This document shows positions 1 through 9,280 of a DNA stretch of 64,000 bases, piece by piece. The stretch is taken from positions 930,001 to 994,000 of the forward strand of contig NZ_RBIL01000002.1 of NCBI RefSeq assembly GCF_003633755.1, read 5' to 3'. The notes below the pieces were generated by a model, which searched no databases, was not told the DNA's origin, and was given only the letters and a program-made list of their open reading frames with translations. The translations under genes and the position numbers were made by a program. The stretch's first letter is position 1, and each line of letters opens with the position of its first letter. The stretch comes from Solirubrobacter pauli (GTDB lineage: Bacteria > Actinomycetota > Thermoleophilia > Solirubrobacterales > Solirubrobacteraceae).

Positions 1-66
1 CGGTCCGGCGGCGGCGATCGCGCCGGCCAAGGCCGTCAGGGTCACGACCCGCTTGAGCGTGGACAT
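1..66 (-). CDS. secreted protein, N-terminal fragment only
   Basis: Only the first 22 codons lie in the window; the gene continues beyond the left edge. The minus-strand reading from the ATG at 66 begins MSTLKRVVTLTALAGAIAAA, a basic start followed by an alanine-rich hydrophobic run, which is a Sec-type signal peptide. A clear ribosome binding site (AAAGGAGA, about 7 bases before the ATG) fixes the start. The mature protein is not visible, so no function can be given. The 127 bases between it and the next gene should hold its promoter. Confidence 0.6.
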   Translation of the reverse strand, partial: MSTLKRVVTLTALAGAIAAAGP

Positions 67-193
67 AGAACCGTCTCCTTTCACCGCGCGCCTGAGGCGC
101 GACGGCGCTTGCGTGTTCAGGTTGCGCACAGTCGATGCTGGAGCCCGCGGGGAGGGGTCACGCCTGTCCCCGCGTCCGGTCGGCGCTGACCGC

Positions 194-1486
194 TTAGCCC
201 TCATCGGTGGGCCAGGCGAGCACGCCGCGGAACAGCGCCAGGAACTGCTCGGCCGCGGTGCGGTCGAACTCGGCGTGGCGGTAGCGCAGCGTCAGGTGCA
301 TGCGGCCGCCGTGCGTGAGCACGCCGAGGGCCGCGCCGAGCGGCATCCGGCCGGGGGGCGAGAAGCGGACCGCCTGCACGGCACCGGGCAGTGGCGGCAG
401 CGTCCCGAGGTTCGACAAGCTCGCCGTGTCGACCACGACGTCGCCCGTCAGCGGGATCAGGTCGACGAGCCGGTGCTTGGTGGCGATCGTCGAGAGGCTC
501 GGGCCGGCGAGCAGGTCGACGACCACGCCCGCCAGCCCGTGGCGCTTGATCTCGCTCGTCTGCGCCGCGACCGCTTCGGCGGTGGCGCGGACGCCGTGCG
601 GCGCGATCGGCATGACGATGCTCACGTAGGAGGCGAAGTTGCCGACGACCTCGTCCCGCCACGCCGGCGGCCGCAGGTTGACCGGCATCGTGAGCGTGAT
701 CGGCCACGCCCGGCGCCCGTGTGCGACGTTCCAGCGCCGCGCCGTCACCGCCAGCGCGGCGAGCAGGACGTCGTTGACCGTGGCGCCCTCGGGCCGGGCG
801 CGCACGAGCGCGTCGGTCTCCGCGGCGGTCAGCGCCGTGTGCGCGACCCCGTACCCCGGCCGGTCCTCGCCCCCGGAGCGCGCGAGCCGGGCCGGTGGCA
901 CCGCGGTTGCGGCGGCGTGGCGCAGGATCGCCCCGCGGCGCAGATGCCGGTCCGCGGGCGTCTTGGCTCCTGCGAGCTGCGTCACGTCGCGCACGGCGAG
1001 CGGGTCCAGCAGCGGTGCGGGATCGGTCTCGCCCGCGTACGCGAGCAGGATCGAGCGCATCAACCGCGCCGCGGCGATCCCGTCGCCGGCCGCATGGTGG
1101 AGGTTCAGGACCAGCGCGTCGCCGTCCGGGCCGTGCGCGAGGAGGACCGCGAACGGCGGTGCGGTCGTGAGGATGGGGGAGCGGCCCAGCAGCGCTTCGC
1201 GCGCCGCGTCGACGTCGGCCTCGGTCGCGCACTCGGCGACGGTCAGCGGGACGGCGGGCGACTCCGCGATCCGCCAGTGGTAGCGACGGTCGTAGGGGCG
1301 GGCGTCGGCGAGGGAAGCTCGGGCGATCGGGTTCCGGCGCATGGCGGCCGCGATTGCGCTCGCGAGCCGGTCGGCGTCGAGGCGCTCGCTGAGCAGAGCC
1401 TCGAAGTGGACGTTCCATGGCTCGGCGTCCCGATCCAGGACGAGGAAGTGCTCGTCGAGTCGATCCAGCGGAACGGTGTTGGCCAT
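194..1486 (-). CDS. condensation-fold acyltransferase (WS/DGAT or PapA-like)
   Basis: The 430-residue protein carries the active-site motif HHAAGDG (residues about 130-136) of the HHxxxDG CoA-dependent acyltransferase superfamily. This superfamily includes wax ester/diacylglycerol acyltransferases, PapA proteins and NRPS condensation domains; the second His is the general base. The opening MANTVPLDRLDEHFLVLD resembles WS/DGAT N-termini, and a second half with NDVLLAAL and VGNFASY matches the C-terminal lobe. The likely role is esterification of a lipid or hydrophobic alcohol with an acyl thioester; the substrate cannot be read from sequence. ATG at 1486 is preferred because the family motif starts there. 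A GTG at 1513 would add nine residues; neither start has a strong ribosome binding site. It lies downstream of the LAL regulator on the same strand, so co-transcription is possible. Confidence 0.75.
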   Translation of the reverse strand: MANTVPLDRLDEHFLVLDRDAEPWNVHFEALLSERLDADRLASAIAAAMRRNPIARASLADARPYDRRYHWRIAESPAVPLTVAECATEADVDAAREALLGRSPILTTAPPFAVLLAHGPDGDALVLNLHHAAGDGIAAARLMRSILLAYAGETDPAPLLDPLAVRDVTQLAGAKTPADRHLRRGAILRHAAATAVPPARLARSGGEDRPGYGVAHTALTAAETDALVRARPEGATVNDVLLAALAVTARRWNVAHGRRAWPITLTMPVNLRPPAWRDEVVGNFASYVSIVMPIAPHGVRATAEAVAAQTSEIKRHGLAGVVVDLLAGPSLSTIATKHRLVDLIPLTGDVVVDTASLSNLGTLPPLPGAVQAVRFSPPGRMPLGAALGVLTHGGRMHLTLRYRHAEFDRTAAEQFLALFRGVLAWPTDEG

Positions 1487-1569
1487 GGATCCAGCGTGTA
1501 CGGCGTCCGGCACGAGACGCTGGACCAGAGGGCCCGCCGGCGCCGTCCGTGGGGCCGGGACCGATCACG

Positions 1570-4227
1570 TCAGTGCGCGTGCACGGGCTCCAGCGCCTCC
1601 TCGGGAAGCGCGCCCGCGAGCTGCGCGCGCGAGCTGATCCCGAGCTTGGCGAAGATCTTGCTCAGGTGGTACTCGACCGTACGTGGGCTGATGTACAGGC
1701 GCGTGCCGATCTCGGCGTTCGTCATCCCGTCCGACGCGCACTGGGCGATCTGCCACTCGCGCTCGGTGAGCCCGTCGCCGGCCTGCGTGCCGCGTTGGCG
1801 CGCCGTGCTGCCCGTCGCGCGCAGCTCCTGGGCGCTGCGCTCCGCGAAGGCGCGCGCGTCCATGCCCACGAACTGCGAGTGGGCGTCGAGCAGCATCGCG
1901 CGCGCGTCCCGTCGCCGGCGTTCGCGGCGGAGCGCCTCGCCGTACAGCAGCTTGGCGCGGGCCAGCATCGGCAGGACGCGGGCGCGGGCGAGCCGGGCGA
2001 TCGCGACGCGGTAGTGCACCTCGGCGGCGGGACCGTCGCTCATCACCGCGGTGGCGAGGGCTTGCACGCCGGTCGCCCAGTCGGTCGCCACCGCGCCCGT
2101 GATGGCCTTGAGCTCGGCGAGCGCCTCGGCCGCGCGGGCGTGCTCACCGGCCCGCACGCCGGCTTCCACGAGCTCGGGCAGCGCCCACGGCTTGAACGGC
2201 GTCCCGACGGCGCGCTCGGCGGCGTCGAGCGCCTCCTCGTACTCGCCACGGGCGTTGCCGATCAGCGCGGCCGCCCAGTCGGCGCCGCCGTCACGGCGCT
2301 CGGAGGCGAGCACGGTCTCGACGTCACGATCGTCACCGCGCCACGCCGCGTGCACGAGCGCGCCGTAGCCTGCGGTGCGCTGATGCACGGCACCCGACCG
2401 CAGACGCAGGTCGCGCAGCGCCGCCCGGGCTCCGCTCGGGTCCCCGGCCAGCACGCGCGCCGACGCGCGGGCGTCGAGCGCGTCGGGCAGCATCGCCAGC
2501 GCACCGGTGTCCTGGCCGAGCTGGCGTTGGCGCTCGGAGAGCACGTCGAAGGCCTCGTAGTCCCAGAGCTCGGCCGCCACGCGCGAGACCAGCGGCAGCC
2601 AGTCGAGCTCCTCGTCGAGCGTGACGCGCCGTTCGACGAACGCGTCGATCGCACGGCGGTGCGCCGGCACGCCGGCGGCGAAGCCGTCCGTCCACCGCTG
2701 CGCCAGGCCGTGCAGCAGCAGCTCGCCGACCGTCTCCGGCTGCTGGGCCGACGCCGGCCCCGCGTCGGCCGCGATCGCGGCGCGCGCGCCGTCGGACTCG
2801 GCCCGGACCCACGCCTCGAGGTAGCAGCCGCGGGCGAAGCGCGCGTCGAGCGGCTCCAGCCGCCGGGCGATCGCCTGGAGCTGCGCGGCCGCGTCGTCGC
2901 CGTTGCCGATCCGTGCGCGCATGACGTCGGCCTCGGCCTGCTGGAAGGTGGTGAGCGGTCCCGCCTCGGCCACCGCCAGCATCTCGACGACGGAGTCGAC
3001 CTCGCCGGCGCGCTGGAGCGTCCGCGCGGCCGCCAGCGCACGGACGACCCGCCGCGCGGGGTCGGAGGTCAGGGCGGTCGCGCGTTCGAAGAACGCACCG
3101 GCGGCGGCGAGCCCGCCTCGCGCGTGCGCGCGCGTCACCGAGCGCTCGAGCTCGTCGGCGACCGCGTCCGCCGGCCCCGCGGTCGCGAGCGCGAGGTGCC
3201 AGGCGCGCATGTCCGCGTCGGCGTCGGCGTCGGTGACCGCGGCGAGGGCACGATGGACGGCCGAGCGCGCCTCGGGTGAGGCGGTCGCGTACACGGCGGC
3301 CCGCAGGCGCGGGTGACGGAACCGCACGTAGCCGTTGAACTCCGCGAGGCCCGCGGCGGCCGTGGCCGCCTCCGGGCCGATCCCCTCGTGCGCCGCCGCG
3401 CGCCACACCACCTGCGCGTCACCGACGGGCTCGGCCGCCGCGATCAGCAGCAGGTACCGGGTGGGCGTGGGGAGGGCGTCGAGGTCCGTCTCGGGCTCCG
3501 GCGGCGGCGTGGTGCGGGGGACGGCGAACCCGCCGGCGAGCTCCGCGGCCGAGAGCTCGCGGCAGGCCTCGAGCAGCGCTCCCGGCCGGCCGCCGGTCTC
3601 GGCGGTCAGGCGGCCGATGACGCGCTCGTCGATCCGGCCGACCACGGCCGACCGCAGCAGCGCGCGGGCGTCGGCGCGGTCCAGGCCCGAGACGTGCAGC
3701 TCGGGCAGCGAGTGCAGCTCGCGCGTGTGCTCCGCGCCCTCGACGGCGACCACGATCGCGATCCGCTGGTCCGCGAGACGCCGGGCGATGAAGCCGAGCA
3801 CCTCGGTCGACGCGCGGTCGAGCCACTGCACGTCGTCGACGAGGCACAGCAGCGGCCGGTCCGCGGCGGCTTCGGTGAGCAGGCCGAGCGCCGCCACCGA
3901 CACGAGGAACTCGCGCGGGGCGGGGCCGTCACGCAGGCCGAGCGCGATCGCGAGGGCGTCCCGGCGCGGTCGCGGCAGCCGGTCGAGGTAGGCGACCAGC
4001 GGGGCGCAGAGCTGGTGCAGCCCGGCGAACGGCAGCTCCCGCTCCTGCTCCACCCCGACCGCCCGGACCACACGGGCGGTGCCCGCCACGTGCGCGGCCT
4101 CGTCGAGCAGGGCGGTCTTCCCGGCACCCGATTCGCCGCGTACGACGAGGGCGCCGCCGCGACCGCGGCGGGCGTCATCCAGCAGTCCCTTCAACATCGC
4201 GCCTTCACGGTCGCGTCCGAGCAGCAT
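1570..4227 (-). CDS. LAL-type LuxR regulator (large ATP-binding, MalT-like)
   Basis: An 885-residue protein with an N-terminal AAA-type NTPase module: Walker A GESGAGKT at residues 31-38 and a Walker B-like LLCLVDDVQWLD near residue 120. A long helical (TPR-like) middle follows, and then a C-terminal LuxR/NarL helix-turn-helix (LTEREWQIAQCASDG...NAEIGTRLYISPRTVEYHL). This order and length are typical of LAL regulators, STAND-class ATPases that activate transcription after ligand binding. The ligand is unknown. The ATG at 4227 puts the NTPase right at the N-terminus, as is usual; the sequence just before it contains the small palindrome TGTCTGACA. The downstream acyltransferase gene on the same strand is a candidate target or operon partner. 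Confidence 0.9.
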   Translation of the reverse strand: MLLGRDREGAMLKGLLDDARRGRGGALVVRGESGAGKTALLDEAAHVAGTARVVRAVGVEQERELPFAGLHQLCAPLVAYLDRLPRPRRDALAIALGLRDGPAPREFLVSVAALGLLTEAAADRPLLCLVDDVQWLDRASTEVLGFIARRLADQRIAIVVAVEGAEHTRELHSLPELHVSGLDRADARALLRSAVVGRIDERVIGRLTAETGGRPGALLEACRELSAAELAGGFAVPRTTPPPEPETDLDALPTPTRYLLLIAAAEPVGDAQVVWRAAAHEGIGPEAATAAAGLAEFNGYVRFRHPRLRAAVYATASPEARSAVHRALAAVTDADADADMRAWHLALATAGPADAVADELERSVTRAHARGGLAAAGAFFERATALTSDPARRVVRALAAARTLQRAGEVDSVVEMLAVAEAGPLTTFQQAEADVMRARIGNGDDAAAQLQAIARRLEPLDARFARGCYLEAWVRAESDGARAAIAADAGPASAQQPETVGELLLHGLAQRWTDGFAAGVPAHRRAIDAFVERRVTLDEELDWLPLVSRVAAELWDYEAFDVLSERQRQLGQDTGALAMLPDALDARASARVLAGDPSGARAALRDLRLRSGAVHQRTAGYGALVHAAWRGDDRDVETVLASERRDGGADWAAALIGNARGEYEEALDAAERAVGTPFKPWALPELVEAGVRAGEHARAAEALAELKAITGAVATDWATGVQALATAVMSDGPAAEVHYRVAIARLARARVLPMLARAKLLYGEALRRERRRRDARAMLLDAHSQFVGMDARAFAERSAQELRATGSTARQRGTQAGDGLTEREWQIAQCASDGMTNAEIGTRLYISPRTVEYHLSKIFAKLGISSRAQLAGALPEEALEPVHAH

Positions 4228-4354
4228 TGTCAGACAGTTTCCCTGGTGAGCGGCTACGTGTCATCGGCCAGGAGGGCAAGATCACCCATCGGCCGTGAGG
4301 TTGAGGCGGCCCGCGGGCGTACGTCTCAGGAACGACGCCCGCGTGGCGCGCGTA

Positions 4355-4597
4355 TCACGGCGCCGGTGTGCCGGTGCCCTGCCCGAGCAGCGCGAGCAAG
4401 CTGATCGGGAACGTGAACGGGAACGGCCACGGCGACCACGGCTTCCCGTCCGGGCCGCAGAAGGCCGGGAACGGATAGCAGGGGATCTGGCTCCCGGGGG
4501 AGCCCGGCGTCGCCGCGGTCGCGGTGCCGACCGGCGCGGCGAGCGCCAGCGCGGCGACCGTGGGGACGATCGCGAGCAGCTTGCGGGGTGCGGTCAT
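4355..4597 (-). CDS. small secreted proline/aromatic-rich protein
   Basis: An 80-residue protein with a signal peptide (KLLAIVPTVAALALAAPVG, then ATA-A) and a mature part of about 50 residues rich in Pro, Phe and Trp. Two cysteines (PCYPFPAFCG) could form a disulphide. The ATG at 4597 is preceded by GGAG about ten bases upstream. I do not recognise a family. The gene stands alone between the LAL regulator and a region without a supported gene. Confidence 0.6.
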   Translation of the reverse strand: MTAPRKLLAIVPTVAALALAAPVGTATAATPGSPGSQIPCYPFPAFCGPDGKPWSPWPFPFTFPISLLALLGQGTGTPAP

Positions 4598-4912
4598 GGT
4601 TCTCTCGCTCCAAAGGAAGTCCGGCGGCTGAGGCGGACGCCGGTCATCGACAGCGGGACGTCGCGCACACGGCGACGGGCCTCACCGACTGAAGCGCCAT
4701 GCTCGTCGCGCGGCCCCCGTGGTCAAGCTGCCCCGCGGGCGCGTCCGCGCTGGCCCTCGGACCCTGCGGGAGCCTGCGGCCCAGAAGGCCGACGGGCTCT
4801 GGCACATCGGCCAGGGATCGGGCTGCCGCCGGCCGGGACGCTCGACCGGAGGCGCCGCCGGTGCACGGTCGTGGACCGCGGCGCGCCGCCCCGTTACCAG
4901 GAGACGCCGCCG
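4598..4912. other. intergenic region, nothing supported
   Basis: About 315 bases between the divergent small secreted gene and the 44-residue ORF. I see no RNA gene or convincing repeat. It presumably holds the promoters of both neighbours; open frames here are short and lack start signals. Confidence 0.4.
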
Positions 4913-5047
4913 ATGACCGAAGGAGTTCGTGTGGAGACCCTCGCACGCCCCGAGCGCTACACGCGCGCGCAGCTGGAGCGCGCGATGTGGATCGCGCGGG
5001 TGCTCGAGCGCGGGTCGCTGGTGCTGTGCGAGCCGCCCCGTGGCTGA
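4913..5047 (+). CDS. small hypothetical protein, 44 residues
   Basis: A short frame starting MTEGVRVETLARPERYTRAQ and ending LVLCEPPRG. The ATG at 4913 has a good ribosome binding site (AGGAG, nine bases upstream), the main reason to accept it. The sequence is amphipathic-helical in the middle (RAQLERAMWIARVLERG) with one Cys near the end. I do not recognise it. It may act with the downstream regulator at 5159, but the 111-base gap gives no proof. Confidence 0.4.
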   Translation: MTEGVRVETLARPERYTRAQLERAMWIARVLERGSLVLCEPPRG

Positions 5048-5158
5048 TGCCGGCGGTCCTCGCGCCGACCCCGGCTGGGGACGGACTAGGGGCGGCGACT
5101 GGGGAGCCCCAGATGCGAAGCCCTGGCGGGGCGAGGAAGCTCGGTCGTCGGAGGCCCC

Positions 5159-6634
5159 ATGCATCAGATCAACGCTGAAACATCCCCTGACCCCATCGTC
5201 CGCACCGCCCCGGTTCTGCGTCCGGTCGAAGCCCTGTCCGCCATCCCGGCGCTCGGCTCCGACTCGGTCGACCTGGGCGCGCTCGCGGACCTCGCCACCG
5301 CGTCCGCGGTCGACGCCGCCGACCGGGCGCGCGCGGCGCTCGCGCCGCTGCTGGAACACGACGCCCTCGTGCTCGTGACCCCGGCCGCGGCCGAGCTGCC
5401 CGTGCTGATCGCCGGGCCACGCGGCCTGACGGACGGCCTGTCGGCGATCGACTGGCGGTGCGCCGTCGAGGACCGCGTCGCCCCAGAAGGCAGCGCCGTC
5501 CGCTTGCGCTTGCCCGACCTGGACTGCGGGCTCGATGCGGCCGGCTGGGCGGCGACGTCCGGCCGCGTGCGCGTCTCGCTCGTCGTCGCCGCGCGCGGCC
5601 GGCTGCAGATCGAGCCCGCCGGTGAGCGCGCCGCGATGCTCGTGGCGATGCTGGCCGCGGCGCGGATGCGCCGTGTCGACGAAGACCCGGCGCCCGGCAC
5701 GCTCGCGTTCTCGCGGGCCGTCAGCCGCGAGCGGGAGCGGGTGCGCGCGGAGCTCAACACGCGCCACGCCGCCACGCTCTCCGGCATCCTGCAGACGCTG
5801 CGCAGCGCGACGTGGCCGGGCGGCTCCCGCAACACGCCGCCGGCGGTGATCGAGACGGTCGACCGCGCGTCGCACGCGCTGCTGGACATCGAGACGCTCA
5901 ACGCCTTGCACGACGAGGCCGACCGGGTGCCGCTGCGCAAGACGTTCGGCGAGACCGAGAGCGAGGTGCGCGGCATCGTGCACGCCGCCCGGCTGCGCGT
6001 GCTCGCCGACCTCGACGCCCGCGAGGACTTCCAGGTTCCGCGCGCGATCGCGCAGGCCGCCCGGTTCGTGACCGCCGGCGCCGCGTTGCGCGCCGCCCGC
6101 GGTTCGGGCGGTGACCGGCTGCGCGTGCTGTGGCGGCTGAACGGCTCGACGCTGACCGTCGTCATCGCCGACAACGGCGCCGCGAGCGCGGGCGACGAGC
6201 CGTCGGCCATGCTGGCCGAGCTCGAGCGCCGGATCGGCGGCCTCAACGCGCAGTTCGAGTGCGACTCGCGCTCGTACTGGGGCACGACGCTCACCTGCCG
6301 GCTGCCGCTGCACGACTCGGCCGCGGCGCCGGAGACACCGGCGGTCAAGCGGCTCGCCGAGCTGCGCGACCGCGAGCGCGAGGTGCTCGAGCTGATGATC
6401 GCCGGGCTGCGCAACCGTGAGATCGCCGACCGCCTGTTCATCAGCGTCCGCACGGTCAAGTTCCACGTCTCGAACGTCCTGCGCAAGCTCGACGTCGACT
6501 CGCGGACCGCCGCGATCGCGCTCGCGCACACCGCCGGCATCACCGCCCCGACGAGCGCGCTCGAGCCCGACCCGGGGCTCGAGCCGGCGGTGCCGGCCAC
6601 GGCGCGCTCGACGACGCTGCGCGCCGCGCGTTGA
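5159..6634 (+). CDS. histidine-kinase-derived LuxR-type transcriptional regulator
   Basis: A 491-residue protein that looks like a sensor kinase wired directly to a DNA-binding domain. Residues 190-215 (ERERVRAELNTRHAATL) align with the HisKA_3 dimerisation helix of NarX/DesK-type kinases (ERxRIARDLHD...L), but the phosphoacceptor His is Asn200 and the following Asp is Thr. An ATPase-like segment follows with DNG near residue 350 and GG...GTTLTCRLPL at its end, while the N-box asparagine is not recognisable. Residues about 410-475 are a LuxR/NarL helix-turn-helix (LRDREREVLELMIAGLRNREIADRLFISV). The start ATG has GGAGG five bases upstream. It probably acts as a one-component regulator; the ligand is unknown. 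The TTG start of the lipase gene overlaps its stop. Confidence 0.8.
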   Translation: MHQINAETSPDPIVRTAPVLRPVEALSAIPALGSDSVDLGALADLATASAVDAADRARAALAPLLEHDALVLVTPAAAELPVLIAGPRGLTDGLSAIDWRCAVEDRVAPEGSAVRLRLPDLDCGLDAAGWAATSGRVRVSLVVAARGRLQIEPAGERAAMLVAMLAAARMRRVDEDPAPGTLAFSRAVSRERERVRAELNTRHAATLSGILQTLRSATWPGGSRNTPPAVIETVDRASHALLDIETLNALHDEADRVPLRKTFGETESEVRGIVHAARLRVLADLDAREDFQVPRAIAQAARFVTAGAALRAARGSGGDRLRVLWRLNGSTLTVVIADNGAASAGDEPSAMLAELERRIGGLNAQFECDSRSYWGTTLTCRLPLHDSAAAPETPAVKRLAELRDREREVLELMIAGLRNREIADRLFISVRTVKFHVSNVLRKLDVDSRTAAIALAHTAGITAPTSALEPDPGLEPAVPATARSTTLRAAR

Positions 6635-7464
6635 GCCGGTCGCAACGCCGCTCCGGACGGGCCCGCCTCGGCGGGCCCGTCGCCGTGCTGGCGGCGCTCG
6701 CCACGGGCTGCGGCGGCGGTGGGCCCAGCCCACCTCCCGCGCCCCCGCCGCCGACGGTGGTGGACTCGCCGACGTGCCGCCCACCGCGGGCGCATCCGGC
6801 GCCGGTCGTGCTCGTGCACGGCACGTTCGCGGCCACCTCGTGGGCCGCCATCGGGCCGGCGCTCGCGCGCCGCGGGTACTGCGTGCGGATCTTCCGCTAC
6901 GGCGCCGACGGCACCGGCGACATCGTCGCCTCCGCCGACCAGCTCAAGACGTTCGTCGACGCGCTGCGGGCCCGCACCGGCGCCGGCCGCGTGGCGCTGG
7001 TCGGCCACTCGGAGGGCGGGCTGGTGGCGCGCTACTACGTCCGCTTCCTCGGCGGCGCCGACCACGTCGACGACCTCGTGGGGCTCTCGCCGTCCAACCA
7101 CGGCACCAACAACCCGTTGGCGCTGGGCGGCGCGCTGCTCGGCTGCACGGCGTGCGAGCAGCAGCTGGCGTGGGGCTCGAGCCTCCTCCTGCGCGTGAAC
7201 GCGGGGGACGAGACGCCCGGCCCGGTCGACTACACGTCGATCCAGACCCGGTACGACGAGGTCGTGATCCCGTACACGTCGGCGTTCCTCAGCGGGCCGC
7301 CCGCGCGCGTCACCAACGTCACGCTCCAGGCCGACTGCCCGGACGACGTCAGCGGCCATCTGGACACGCCGCTCGACCCGGTCGCGGTGCAGTGGGTGCT
7401 GGACGCCCTCGGGCGCCCGGGCCCGGCACGCCCGGGCTTCCGGCCGCGGTGCGCCGCGTCGTGA
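6631..7464 (+). CDS. secreted lipase / alpha-beta hydrolase
   Basis: A 277-residue extracellular lipase-like protein. The N-terminus has a hydrophobic stretch ending VLAALATGCGGGG, a probable lipoprotein signal (Cys after Gly). The mature domain opens with VVLVHGTFAATSW (oxyanion loop HGTF) and has the nucleophile elbow GHSEGG, as in bacterial class 2/LipA-type triacylglycerol lipases; SGHLDTP near the end probably supplies the catalytic His. It starts with TTG overlapping the stop of the upstream regulator (TTGA), which implies translational coupling and control by that regulator. Substrate chain length cannot be inferred. Confidence 0.8.
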   Translation: MSRSQRRSGRARLGGPVAVLAALATGCGGGGPSPPPAPPPPTVVDSPTCRPPRAHPAPVVLVHGTFAATSWAAIGPALARRGYCVRIFRYGADGTGDIVASADQLKTFVDALRARTGAGRVALVGHSEGGLVARYYVRFLGGADHVDDLVGLSPSNHGTNNPLALGGALLGCTACEQQLAWGSSLLLRVNAGDETPGPVDYTSIQTRYDEVVIPYTSAFLSGPPARVTNVTLQADCPDDVSGHLDTPLDPVAVQWVLDALGRPGPARPGFRPRCAAS

Positions 7465-7465
7465 G

Positions 7466-8239
7466 TCACGGCCGCGACGAGTACGCCGCGCGCAGGAGCA
7501 GCAGCCGCGACGCCGCCAGGCTGCGTCGCGGGTCGCTGTAGGGCACGTTCGCGAGCAGGCGCTTCCAGGCCGGCGCGTCGTCCTGCCCGGAGCGGGTCCG
7601 GACCCACGCCCACAGCGCCTCGGGATCGTCGCTGCTGATCACCGCGTGCCGCACCCAGGCGTCCAGCGCCTCGCGCTCGCGGACGATGCCCGGCGCCTCC
7701 GACTGCGGGAGCAGCGGCCCCGGATAGGCGTGCGCCGCCGCCCGCACCGCGCCCCGGGTGAGCAGGGCCTCGACGTGGCGGGCGTCGGTGTCCACCGGCA
7801 CGGTGAGCCGGTACGGGGCCGCGTCGATCCATGGTCCCAGGCGCTTGCGGACGCGGTGCACGAGCACGCGGACGGTGGCGGAGGAGCCGCGGTCGCCGCG
7901 CAGCTCCGCGGCGAGCTCCTCCGCGTTGAGGCCACGCGGGTGCCGTTGGAGCAGGGTCAGCAGCTCCAGCCCGGCGAGCCCGAGGTCGAGGGCGCGGCCG
8001 CCCAGGTGGGCGCCGGCGGCGTCGAGCACCGTGAGCGTCAGCGTGGGGCGGAGGTCCGCGGAGCCCTCGTCGACGAGGGCGAGAGATGGGCTCCGGCCGG
8101 TCCGCGGGGGAGGGCCGGAAGGCGTGGGCGGGCGCCTTCCGGCCTCTGCGTCACCCCAGGGCGGCGCGCTGCTCACCGTCTCCTCTGCCGGTCGCATGGC
8201 CACCGCGTGCAGCGTCGCAACCCACGCGCCCGCGCGCAT
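7466..8239 (-). CDS. winged-helix (OmpR/SARP-like) DNA-binding protein
   Basis: A 257-residue protein whose centre reads as an OmpR/PhoB-type winged helix: a beta strand region, LDLGLAGLELLTLLQRHPRGLNAEELAAEL, then TVRVLVHRVRKRLG and a wing (PYRLTVPVDTD). The remainder is helical and resembles the start of a BTAD-like or helical effector domain. No receiver domain is present. The N-terminal 50 residues are low-complexity and Pro-rich, so the true start may be internal: ATG at 8197, or a GTG just after AGAGGAGAC. It faces the lipase gene tail to tail. Targets are unknown. Confidence 0.6.
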   Translation of the reverse strand: MRAGAWVATLHAVAMRPAEETVSSAPPWGDAEAGRRPPTPSGPPPRTGRSPSLALVDEGSADLRPTLTLTVLDAAGAHLGGRALDLGLAGLELLTLLQRHPRGLNAEELAAELRGDRGSSATVRVLVHRVRKRLGPWIDAAPYRLTVPVDTDARHVEALLTRGAVRAAAHAYPGPLLPQSEAPGIVREREALDAWVRHAVISSDDPEALWAWVRTRSGQDDAPAWKRLLANVPYSDPRRSLAASRLLLLRAAYSSRP

Positions 8240-8500
8240 CCGGGGGTGCCCAGTCTCGTCCCCAGTCGTGCGGACCGGGGTGGGGGAGGAAACGCGCGGG
8301 AAACCTGGGCGCGGTTACAACTCGTCGAACGATGCGCCTGCGCTCGACCCACTGCCCCCCAAAGCGCCCCGTGCGCCTAAACCAGGCCCGGCCCGGGCAC
8401 GACCCCGCCCCTGCGTGGCCGCCGGCCTCCCTCCCATAGGAACCCAGTGAGCGGAGCCGTCGGCCAGTCCCGTGGCCGGCGGCTCCCGAACTGGGCGGGG
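8240..8500. other. intergenic region with a small hairpin
   Basis: Between the winged-helix gene and the NarL-type regulator, both on the minus strand. CGGCCA-N6-TGGCCG at 8461-8478 lies 23 bases past the regulator's stop and may be a weak terminator; no T-run follows. Otherwise only promoter sequence for the winged-helix gene is expected. Confidence 0.3.
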
Positions 8501-9166
8501 CTACTTGTCGGCGTCGCGCAGGAACGTCAGGACGGCCAGCACCCGGCGGTGCTCCGCGGCCCTGGGGATGAGCTCGAGCTTCTGGAAGATGCTCGTGACG
8601 TGCTTCTCCACGGCCGCTTCGGTCACGACCAGCGTGGCCGCGATGCCCTGGTTGGACTTGCCCTCGGCCATCGCGGCCAGCACGTCGCGCTCGCGCGCGG
8701 TGAGCAGGCCGACCGGGCTGTCGGGGGACCGGCGACCGAGCATCCGGCCGACGACCTCGGGGTCCAGGACGCTGCCGCCGCCGGCGACGCGGTTGACGGC
8801 CTCGACGAACGCGTCGACGTCGCCGACGCGCTCCTTGAGCAGGTAGCCCACGCCCTCCGGGCGCTGGCCGATCAGGTCCAGGGCGAAGCGGGGCTCGTAG
8901 TACTGCGACAGGACCAGGACCCCGGTCTCGGGACGCCGGCGGCGCAGCTCGATCGCCGCGCGCAAGCCGTCGTCGGTGCGCTCGGGTGGCATGCGCACGT
9001 CCACGACGGCGACGTCGGTCTGGTAGGCGAGCGCCTTGCGCAGCAGGGCGTCGGCGTCGCCCGCGAGCGCGACGACGTCGAATCCGGCCTCGGTCAGGAG
9101 ACGAGCGATCCCCTCGCGCAGAAGCACATCGTCCTCGCCGATGACCACCCGCACGGGGGATGACAA
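8501..9166 (-). CDS. NarL/FixJ-family response regulator
   Basis: A 221-residue two-domain regulator. The receiver domain has the acidic pair (GEDDVLLREG), the phosphoacceptor in VAVVDVRMPP, and the conserved Lys in YLLKE. The C-terminal LuxR helix-turn-helix reads LTARERDVLAAMAEGKSNQGIAATLVV. It should be phosphorylated by a HisKA_3-type kinase and bind DNA as a dimer. The TTG start at 9166 is supported by AGGAGG six bases upstream. Candidate partners in the window are the kinases at 11539 and 18541; no kinase is directly adjacent. Confidence 0.92.
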   Translation of the reverse strand: MSSPVRVVIGEDDVLLREGIARLLTEAGFDVVALAGDADALLRKALAYQTDVAVVDVRMPPERTDDGLRAAIELRRRRPETGVLVLSQYYEPRFALDLIGQRPEGVGYLLKERVGDVDAFVEAVNRVAGGGSVLDPEVVGRMLGRRSPDSPVGLLTARERDVLAAMAEGKSNQGIAATLVVTEAAVEKHVTSIFQKLELIPRAAEHRRVLAVLTFLRDADK

Positions 9167-9280
9167 GTCAGGCCTCCTAGTGTGAGGTCGTGTTCATGTC
9201 AGCGACAATACCGTGAGCGCAGGACGAACTCCGCGCTCACGTCGAGTCGTCGGCACCAACGTGCCGACCGTCGGCGTAGA

